A stretch of 64,000 nucleotides of DNA from Venturia oleaginea (lineage: Eukaryota > Ascomycota > Dothideomycetes > Venturiales > Venturiaceae), in NCBI GenBank assembly GCA_013176395.1, contig JABMLP010000016.1, positions 744,001 through 808,000 on the forward strand. The letters run 5' to 3'. Within the stretch, counting starts at the first letter, position 1. Each line of letters starts with the position of its first letter. Shown in pieces: positions 55,552-64,000 of the stretch. A program made the position numbers and the translations under genes. Below the pieces are notes generated by a model, which had not been told where the DNA came from, did not search any database, and saw only the letters and a program-made list of their open reading frames with translations.

Positions 55552-58044
55552 ATGTCGCGTTCGGCCGATAGCACGCTGGTGCTCTCGTTGCGATTGTTCT
55601 GGCTTTTTCTCATTGCTCAATGCTTCGCTGCGACTTCAGAAGTTGACGCTGTCCGCGATAGGTGCACAAGATGGCATCACTCTGGTAATTGCAAGCCGAG
55701 AGCCGGCTGGAGCACCTTCACTGACCGTATCAGCTATGCTCAGAGACAATTCCATTTTCGTGGACGGCGGTGTACAGCTATACCGTAAGCCAGGATACAC
55801 GTGGCTCGGATTCAGTACGTATTCCGTCTGTAATTGTCCTGTAATCCGGTTCTACGCAAGCTAACCTCTGGATTAGACAAGTACATGTTCGAAATTGACT
55901 TGAGCAGGCCGTGGGACACAAGGACAAATTTTACTGAGAAGCGAACTGGGCGCTTTGGAGATTCATCAATGGGATCTAATCCTCCTAACATGATTCGGGG
56001 CGGTCTATGGCGAGGGCCTCCCAATGATAGCAGGCTATACACCTTTGGCGGCTCGACTTTTCTGGCCAACAACACGGACTTGGACTGGAGACCGCCTGCC
56101 GACGACCAATACTCACTATGGTCCTATGACACCGCCTCCATGAAATGGGCGCAGTACGACATCAGTTACGCAGTCCCTAGACGTCCAAATTGGGGGTCAG
56201 TGGCAGAGGCCGTGGAGTTGGGCGTTGGATTTTCGTTGAATGGTCAGATTGATAGAGGATCTTCCAATGTGATGTACACCATGGGAGAATATATCGGGGG
56301 AACGTTCACGAACACAACCTACGATCAGACGACTTACCTGGGTGGACTCGCGATCATTGACATGTTTGGTAAAGTGAAAGCTAGGAATGTCTCCACCGAG
56401 AGTCTTGGACCTCCTCGCGTGGCAAGTGGTCTAATCTATGCCTCGAGTTTTGGAAAGACCGTGAACGGTAGTCTGATCACATTCGGTGGCATGAGAGGCG
56501 TCGATCCCCACACAAACACTTTCCGCAACGGAGCATTGGTGAGACTCGAATTTATGGTGGCAGTGATTTACAACTAATTGGTCATAGATTGGATTCGAGA
56601 CTGTTTCGTTGTGCGACTCGTGGCAGGAGGAAAGACCAATCTGGTTCACGCAGCCGACTTCTGGTGAAATTCCGCCTCCTAGGATGGATTTTTGCGTTCT
56701 TCCGATGCCGAAGTTGCCACAGGACGGTTCTAGTCACAACTTGTAAGTACTCTGTCCCCAAGTCATGGCAAAGAAAAGCCTGCACGTTGATATGGTTAAG
56801 CTAGCACTGAATCTGGCCCGTTTCGTAAATCTCTATTCAGCGATATCTTAGCCATCATTCTCCAACCTTGGCCGTATTCTGACATAGCATAGTTATATGT
56901 ATGGCGGATATGACCCTATCAGAAACATCATGTACGATGACGTTTGGGTCATCTCGCTCCCTGTCTTTCAAATGGGTAAAACTTGACAATGGCGGCCCAT
57001 TGCCACGTTTCGGACACTCCTGCCATTGGGCAGGCACAAGTCATATGATCTCCATTGGAGGATCTCTCGATGCGTCCTTGTATGGTGTCGAAACCTCGGG
57101 CGAGATTCCATCAAATCTAAACACGATGAAGTGCGACCCAGTAGAGGGGGTCAAGATCTTCGATCTGAGCTTGGGTACTTGGGGCACTTTCTCACCTGGA
57201 CCTCAAAGTCCTGTATATCGAGTTCCTGCGCAGGTCGTCGCAGTGATTGGAGGGTCGTATGTACTCCTCATCCCATCGAGTTATCTCATCCACTAACCAT
57301 CCACACAGTCCAGATGGTAGAGCGACCGTGAGCTCACCAGTAGGCGGCTTCGCCCACCCAGCCATCGCAACAATGTTCGACCAAGCCAGAAGAATAACAA
57401 CCCAACAACTTGCAACATCCTTCTCAGCCTCAAATCCAGGCACCGGCTCCTCCTTCACCCAAAACCAAGGCCACGTAAACATAAAAGCAATCGCCGGCGG
57501 CGTCATCGGCGGCGCCTTGGGGTTCCTCCTCATCCTCGGTCTAGCAATCATCTACAAACGCCGCCAATCCCGCTCTATCGTCGAATCCGGCACAGGCGAT
57601 ACCCCAAACCCCTACGACCACCCCCCCTACAACCCCTACGACGAACCCAAGGAACTCCCCGGCGCCGAACTCTACCCTAAGGAAGTCAAGGGAACGGTAC
57701 TCCATCACGAATTACAGGCCGAGGTTCCCGCCTTCCCTTGTTTCAGTCCGGCGGAGTTGGAGAGTCCGGCGGCTTGTCATGAGAAGGATAGTACGCCCTG
57801 CGAGAGCCCGACGTTACCGATGGCGGAGTTTATGTTTGGGACGGAGGGACGGAGTACGAGGGAGGGGAGTTTGAGGGGGGTGTCTATGTTGCCTGATGCT
57901 GAGGCTGAAATTGTGGATTTGGAGGGGTTGGGGCTTGCGAAGGATGAGACGAGGACGAGGGTTGTTTCGGTTTTGGTGGATGATGGTGATGGGGATGATG
58001 AGGAGGTTGTGGAGGAGACTATATCTATTAAAACGAAGGCGTAG
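55552..58044 (+). CDS. kelch-repeat single-pass membrane protein (one apparent +1 frameshift)
   Basis: Six exons are placed: 55552-55684, 55734-55814, 55877-56538, 56588-56742, 56893-57256 and 57309-58044. Their length minus one base is divisible by three (709 residues). A signal peptide (LVLSLRLFWLFLIAQCFAAT) precedes a kelch beta-propeller: DNSIFVDGGVQLY, RLYTFGGSTFLANN, SLITFGGMRG, YMYGGYDPIRN and HMISIGGSLDA. The propeller is followed by a Ser/Thr/Gly-rich stem, a membrane helix (AIAGGVIGGALGFLLILGLA) and a cytosolic tail of about 160 residues, Pro-rich then acidic. In exon 5 the frame slips at CAAATGG (about 56970-56976); removing one A gives LPVFQWVKLDNGG, the expected kelch strand. The family is typical of fungal cell-surface proteins of unknown function. 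The 150-nt fourth intron is less certain than the others. Confidence 0.8.
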
Positions 58045-59287
58045 GCGGGGTTGAGTGGTGCTGTATGTTAGGATGGGTCTACTGCCCTTTTATTTTACCT
58101 TTAATGTTGTTTGGCTGGTGGGGAATTTGAAGTTGTAGTGTGGTGTGCATTAACGATCTTTACGACCTATTTAATCTTACTAGAACTGCATTATAAGCAC
58201 CAGACAAATCATTCTTACTCTGCAAATCCTAACACCGATCTCGAAGAAACGACAGTGAATAATCTCTAGAGATCAGTAAATAATGATGGTCCGCCAACTC
58301 CTGAAACAACACGCTTCTAAAGACCCAACATCCCCAAAACCAAAACCATCCCCCTCCACCAAACCTCAGGCATAAACGACCAAAACCACCTAAAAGCCTC
58401 ACTCCCAAGTTTCCCTACTATAAGAAATAAATCCAACATCACCATCACCATTCAAAAAAACCAACAGTCAATACTACCACATCCGCTTACAGCTTCTGTC
58501 TAAACCTATTCCCACTAAAATCTAGTAAGCTACCTAGAATTTATAAATAGAAACTATATCCCTTCCAGCCAACCACGGAGACCTTAAAGCATAATTCACC
58601 GGGCCGGGTTTGCTACAGCGTAGCTTCTTCCTTCCTGGCTAAGAATTATCAACAAGATAAAATACTAGATCCTTTCCTTTTGAAAGATATCTAGAAGCGG
58701 AACCTCATGGTCCTTCTCGTTCCTTGGATGACTTGGTAAGGAATCGGTATTACTCAGCACCTGAACGCGACTCGCGACTGCTCCGAGTAAGAGAGATGGA
58801 TGGTTTGGGAGGGATTGTATCTTACTTGGCGATTCGTGAGTTATTTCTTTCTGATGAGATATTGGTCGTCTGGCGAGATAGTTAGGAAGTTCAATAGGAA
58901 ATATCCTACTCGAGTGGAGTGAGTGAGTGAGATGGTTTTGCATAACCCAGCATGTGTGACGGCTTGCTAGGCTACTGGAACAACCACAGTGTCCAAGCAC
59001 CTAACAAGGCCCCACAGTACACGGGCCACAGCAAGACCTATAAGTAGGTCTTGCCCTCAGCCCCCATTTACATAGCTACCTGTAGTTCGCTATCACATTT
59101 AGTCCATACCTGGTTGCTGCTCACGCCTTTCATTAGTTACTACTAGCCGTGACACCATGGCCACAAAAACATCTCGCAAATCCTTTCAATTCTACACCTC
59201 ATATCCATCCCATCCCAAATCCCCCATACCATCGCAAATCCCATTCTCAACTCATCATTCTCCCCTCCTTCCCTCCCTCCCTTCCTT
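58045..59287. other. intergenic between convergent genes, contains a perfect hairpin
   Basis: No gene is supported. A 10-bp perfect inverted repeat with a 4-base loop lies at 59031-59054. The last 130 bp before the EFL1 stop are strongly pyrimidine-rich on the plus strand. Confidence 0.45.
59031..59054 (+). repeat. perfect 10-bp hairpin GCAAGACCTA-TAAG-TAGGTCTTGC
   Basis: Ten paired bases with a 4-nt loop are found between the 3' ends of two convergent genes. It could be an RNA structure or a fragment of a transposon end. Confidence 0.7.
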
Positions 59288-62200
59288 CTACCTCTTCAAA
59301 GTCTTCTGCTTCTCCCCATGCTCAACGACCTTCCTCCCCTCAACAAAAAGCCCCTTCCTCGTCCTAACACCATCCATATACCTCTTAGCAACATTCTCCC
59401 TATCCCCATCCACGCCCAAATCCTCCAACTCCTCCTCGGTCCTAGGAACCCAATAAGGATCCTCATCATTAACACCCTCATACTCGAACCCATAAAACCT
59501 CAACTGTGGTTGCGCAGCCCCACTAGTGCGCTGACGAATCTCTGTTGCGAAGCCGAAGGATTCGGCGACTGGGAGGAGGGCGAGGATGGTGTAGTTGTCT
59601 GAACTACCTTCTGCTAATGTTTCGCTGCTGATGATGCCGCGGCGGCGGGTTATGACGGCGTAGACTTTGCCGAGGACTTCTGTTGTTGCTGTTATTTCGC
59701 ATGAATACATTGCTAACAAGAGTCTAGGGCTCCAGTCTTTGAATCCAAGGTCGATGGATGAGCGAACGGTCTTGATGATTTCGCCCGTCAGACGACCCAG
59801 ATCTTGGTCGGTGGTGTTCTCGGCGATGGTGATGGATTCGAGGAAGAGGGCGATGCCTTGGACTGGTTCGTGGCAGAGGGGTCCTTGGTAGGTTGATAGT
59901 TGGAAGGCGTAGATGATTTTGTCGGAGAGGGAGGAGGGCGTCAGGGTTCCATTTGAATGTTCCATTTCTGAAGTATCTTGTTCTCGGAGGCTAGAAAATA
60001 GATTAGCAGTGGTACCGAGTAACGAGATATTGCATCACTTACAGTCTCCCACAAGTTCCGCCATGAGTCGCATCAATTAGGAGATTTGGTCCAACACGAC
60101 GAGGACCAAAAGCAGCGATTTGTTCAACAACGTCCTTCCAGATGTGTGCCTCACCTTTTGCTTCAGCAAAGGCCACTTTGAGTTCAGTCCTGAACTCCTC
60201 AAGCGACAAAGTCTTGCCAGTTTCCAGCACGTTCGCTTCCTCCACACTTGCCGCATCCGCAGCCTCATTATGTGCCGGATCGGCTCGAGTGCGATTCTTC
60301 TCTTCTTTAGCCCGTCGCTCAGCATACAATCTCTTGATCGCACCGGCGTTCTTGGTCAGAAACTCTGTCACCCCTTTGGGCAACGGTCTCACCCTCGTTC
60401 TGATGGTGACTTGCTTCGAGCTCGTCTCGGCGACCACTGTACCTCTTCCAAATTCCTTGTCTCGAGGCGCATTCATTTCCGCCTGCTTTACTATCGATTC
60501 TCGATACGGTACGATCGGCTCTCCAACACTGATCTCGCATCGCGCAAACCGCTCCTTGAGATCTTTTAAGCATCGTTCCAAGTGTAGTTCTCCGGCGGTG
60601 GCAAGAACGTGTTCACCAGATTCTAGGACTTCGTAGATGGCACATGGATCGCTCTGCTCCAGCATTTTAAGCCCGGTGACCATCTTGTCGAGGTCCAACG
60701 GGTTTTCCGGTTCCAATGCTACGCGTACGATAGGTTGAGTTCCGAGATTAACACCAGCTAAGTTGATGCCGCCTTCGAGCGTCGAGCACAGGGTCCCAGA
60801 TTTGAGAAGGTGACCGGCAAGACCTTCTATGCCAAAGATGACACCGGCAGGAACGGAATCGAGCGCTTCGAGTCCACGACCCATGAGCAGGTATAGCGCT
60901 TCAACCTTTACCTTCTGAGGGATTGGAGCCGCTTTAGCATTCGCGGGTGTGAACTTGGGCGGTAGCACGTAGACTTCATCGCCAACGGATAGCGTGCCGG
61001 AATACAGTCTTGCAAATCCGATGAGGTGCTCTGGATCTTCCTTGACTTCTGAATCATCGCCACCATTCCGAGCATCATCTAATGTCGTTGAGCTGAATGC
61101 CGAAGAAATTCCATGGAGGGAGTCCTCATCGTCGCCATTGTCTGCCGCCTGTGCAGCTGCAAATTCTGCCCTCTTTTTCCGTGCAAGTGCGCGTGCTTCT
61201 TCTGGTGTCATGCCGCTTCCTCCTCTTCGCTTGTTTCTGGGTAGCTCACTCTCCGGGATCGCCACCATCTTGCTGACGTATGCAACTTTGGGTGCTTCTG
61301 GCTCTCTCTTGAAATTGACCATGGCATCCTTGATTTTGGAATCGACGAAATCTGCGCCGCGCGATGTATTGATCAATTCCGGCATGCGCGTCGCTTGAGA
61401 GGTAATCGGCGAAGGTAAGTGCTCAATGACTGAAACCAGAAGAGCTGTCGAAAGGGGCAGCCACGCTGCGAAGACAGTGGTAAGGACTGCACGAGGATCG
61501 CGAGACCGGATAACATGAGGTGGTATTTTCAATGACAGCGCATTTGTAATCTTCTCCAGTCGATCGGCATCTCTGTAAATGAAAAGTATAAGTATTTGCT
61601 AGTCAAAATAGAGTACATGATGCTGGTGATGATGAAAACATGTAGGAGATCCACGCACCCCTTCCCATTGTTGCTGGACGTCGCATCGTAGACGGCCCAG
61701 ATGTTATCAAGCACAAGCTGGACAAACATGGGCTTCAAGTTTCTGCCCTTCAAATGCTTCGAACCGAGGATTCGTTTCGTCCTCGGGTCGAGGTAGAAAT
61801 CTCCCCAGAGAATCTTCTCCAACGTAGCACGCTTGATGCCGAGCTTCTTGTCGTAGATGGCAGCGAACTGTTTGACAGTGAATGCCCAGCCATCGGTGGC
61901 ACTGCTAAAAATGACGTTGCTCTTTTCTGGGGCAAAGTAAAGGTCTTCATCATCTCGCTCTTCGTATTCTGCTGGAGTGCTAGTATCAATGCCTTCGTCT
62001 GTTTCTTTGACACGGCCTGTGGCAGATCCATCAACGTGATCTTGCAGCTTTGCGGATGCAGCGTTCACTCGCTCTTCAATCCTCTCTCGCCATTTGAGAT
62101 CATCTTCCATACGCTCACCTTGGAAGAAACTGCCCATGACAGCATTTACTTGTTCCAAAAGTCGAGTGAGATGTGTGTAAGCTTCACCCGGGGTCAATTG

Positions 62201-62750
62201 TAGTTCCGTGATAAGGCGGTCCATCTTATTGATCACAAGCAATGGCTTCAACTTTTCTATCCATGCCTGACGGAGAACTGTTACGGTTTGACTGCACACG
62301 CCTTCCACAGCATCGACCAGCACAACGGCGCCATCGGAAAGTCGCGATGCGGTGGAGACCTCGCTACTAAAATCTATGTGACCTGGTGAGTCTATCAGGT
62401 TTATCAAATAGTCCTTCTGCTCAGGTTGTGCGTCCGGGGCATTTCGTCGGAGGAGGGAGAAGTATAGGGAGATGGCGGAGGATTCCATGGTTATGCCTCG
62501 CTGCTGCTCATCCGGGCGTGAGTCAAGGTAGCGCACCTTGCCAGCGAGTTTGGGCGATATAATTCCATTTGTAGCGATCAGAGCATCTGTAAGAGAAGTC
62601 TTGCCGTGGTCCTAGAATGCCTTCTGTCAGCGAGGATGGACAGATGGAATGCTCGCTGTTACCCACCACATGGGCCAGAATACAGATGTTCCGCACACCG
62701 TCGGCAGCTTGCTGCAATGCAATAAGCTTGTCCGGGCTAACGACAGGCAT
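59288..62750 (-). CDS. ria1: ribosome-assembly GTPase Efl1/Ria1 (EF-2-like)
   Basis: Exons on the minus strand are 62667-62750, 61659-62611, 60043-61572 and 59288-59990, giving 1089 residues. The G1 motif is created by the first splice (ILAHV|DHGKTSLTDAL). RGITMESSAISLYF is the switch I region. IDSPGHIDFSSEVSTASRLS is G3, INKMDRLITELQ is G4, and domains II-V follow as in EF-2. A large charged insertion (about residues 160-210 and 400-480) is characteristic of Efl1, absent from EF-2 itself. ELHLERCLKDLKERFA and THGGTCGRL|LREQDTSEME are later signatures. With Sdo1 (SBDS), Efl1 releases the anti-association factor Tif6 from pre-60S subunits in the cytoplasm. Length matches yeast Ria1 (about 1110). 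Confidence 0.95.
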
Positions 62751-63326
62751 GATGTTGTATTGTTTGCGTGTTTGAGGGGCGTCTCGAGAGCTTTGTGCGC
62801 GGGCCTTCAGCCGATCTCTCGGAGCGTGTTTCTCAGTGTGGATATGGACGTGGATATGGATGGCCTTCGGTTGGCGACAGTGGTGAAGCACGATATGTCC
62901 ATATGAGAGGGAGGTGTTGGGTATATCACAATATTTTCTTCGGACTGCCTGCTTTGGATGAGCATACCACACTTTTGCTCCGCTCCATCTCTCCGCAGAG
63001 GAGAAGCGCAGGAGCACGGCCTCTGAACAATTACCGCCAATGAATAATTCGAAACATCATCAACACTGGACATTTCTTGCTGGCTAATTATAATTACACA
63101 GAGCCTCATTGGAGAGAGATGATTCAATTTTCAATCGACAGCTCTGGTACTCCGACGCTCGCTTCACACCGCCCAGCGATCCTGCCTCCATATATTGACC
63201 CCTGGCGACTGCCTCTTACCTTCAGGGATTGATTAGCTAAATATATTGCCTCGCCTGCTATTATTCTCCCCAGCAACCTGGGTATACCATGAACACGATC
63301 CAAACAGACTTCTCACGAGCATATAC
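62751..63326. promoter_or_regulatory. divergent promoter region of ria1 and the PH-domain gene
   Basis: The 576 bp between two divergent start codons contain a short GATATGGACGTGGATATGGA tract next to the ria1 start. No gene is seen. Confidence 0.5.
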
Positions 63327-64000
63327 ATGAAGCCTACAATGACAGAGACTACAAATCTAACGACTTCAACGGCTGCAAAATTGCAACAATCGCAACCGGT
63401 TACCGTTCCACTCGCACCCATGAAGATCCCAGATGGAGCCCGCGAACAGCGGGGTCTTTTCCTTGACAGCTTTTCTCCTGTCAATCAAAACGGGAGCTTC
63501 GAATTCGATCGCGTTCTCAAGTCAGGCCAGGTGCATAAGAGAACGCGCAAGACGAAGGTACGGACTGAAGTCAACCGTTATTTACCGTATGTGCTCATCA
63601 TGAATAGTCATGGAAACCCGTTTCTCTAGTCCTGCGGCCAAACATCCTCTCCATATACAAAGATCATGACTGTACAAAGCTTCGGCACCAAATAAACCTC
63701 TCGGACCTCACAGCCGTTGCCCGTCAACGCGACCCGAAAGGCAAGGCAAAGCATGTCTTTGGCCTATTCTCACCCGAGCGAAATTACCACATTGAAGCAC
63801 CAAACGATAAAGAGGCACAAGCTTGGGTTGATCTGATTCGGCATGAAGCACGGATAGACCGGGACGAAGAGGAGAACATGACTCTCATGAGCCCAGCTGT
63901 GGGCAAATCACCCAGCTCTAATTTCTTCGGTCGAAGCGCACCACAGTCCTCCAGCGGATCAGACCCAGAACCCCTCAAAGTGCAAAGGCGAGCACAAAAC
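63327..64000 (+). CDS. PH-domain protein (3' end cut by window edge; apparent +1 frameshift at first splice)
   Basis: Exon 1 is 63327-63586 and exon 2 starts at 63630 after a 43-nt intron (GTATGTG...CTCTAG). A Ser/Thr/Gln-rich head leads to LFLDSFSPVNQNGSFEFDRV and then LKSGQVHKRTRKTK, the first strand of a PH domain. Exon 2 continues as RPNILSIYKDHDCTKLRHQI, NLSDLTAVARQRDPKGKAKH and VFGLFSPERNYHIEA, with the C-terminal PH helix AQAWVDLIRHEARI. With the canonical GT-AG sites the join is out of frame by one base; one C too many in TTACCGT or AGTCCTG would explain it. PH domains of this type bind phosphoinositides or protein partners at membranes. The remainder of the protein lies outside the window. 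Confidence 0.65.

Noticed and set aside
1..64000. CRISPR arrays, bacterial operons, riboswitches, rRNA genes
   Set aside because: No regularly spaced direct repeats, Shine-Dalgarno-led gene strings or rRNA-like sequence were seen; spliceosomal introns show the DNA is eukaryotic nuclear.

Overview
The window is nuclear DNA from a filamentous ascomycete, most likely a Leotiomycetes (Helotiales-type) fungus. The class-level call is an inference from protein flavour. Genes are compact. Most introns are 40-86 nt with GT..AG ends and a CTAAC/CTGAC-type branch point just before the acceptor. Families that are typically fungal recur: samB/Mub1, DUF7719-like, RNase T2, kelch-TM, Dnf-type flippase, PF17111-type N-terminal domains and CorA-like relatives.

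Layout. 0-1.1 kb: 3' part of a Dma1-type FHA-RING ubiquitin ligase. 2.6-8.4 kb: a broken PF17111-type gene, a divergent pair (four-TM membrane protein / GPI12 de-N-acetylase), a decayed CorA-like gene and a SET-domain gene. 9.6-10.95 kb: mitochondrial sulfide:quinone oxidoreductase. 12.7-13.9 kb: secreted RNase T2. 15.2-16.6 kb: PAP2/Aur1-like membrane enzyme. 17.6-19.8 kb: CorA-type metal transporter. 21.1-22.9 kb: samB/mub1 MYND protein. 24.4-29.5 kb: Dnf1-type P4-ATPase flippase. 30.6-41 kb: accessory, transposon-rich stretch holding a broken kinase gene, a secreted plant-like LRR protein, a deleted pogo/Fot-type transposon, an amidase, an interrupted tRNA-Leu gene, a MITE and a mutated DD34E mariner. 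41.4-51 kb: secreted GPQ-repeat protein, two C2H2 proteins and two fungal orphans. 51.9-53.6 kb: cytochrome P450. 55.5-58 kb: kelch-repeat membrane protein. 59.3-62.75 kb: Efl1/Ria1 ribosome-biogenesis GTPase. 63.3 kb to the end: start of a PH-domain protein.

The most unusual object is at 37869-38072. It is a tRNA-Leu(AAG) gene that keeps its normal anticodon-loop intron but is also interrupted twice, in the D arm and before the T arm, by 50- and 51-nt segments. Both segments look exactly like this genome's spliceosomal introns (GTAAG at the 5' end, CTAAC or CTGAC near the 3' end, then AG). Removing all three segments leaves an 82-nt class II tRNA cloverleaf with an intact B box and a downstream T-run. 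It may be a tRNA gene needing two splicing machineries, or a tRNA gene hit by intron-like insertions.

Three genes (C2H2 at 47.8 kb, kelch at 55.5 kb, PH at 63.3 kb) each carry one extra base in a short homopolymer. Dropping that base restores the frame, so sequencing error is as likely as decay. Promoters, terminators and UTRs of protein genes cannot be placed reliably from sequence alone.
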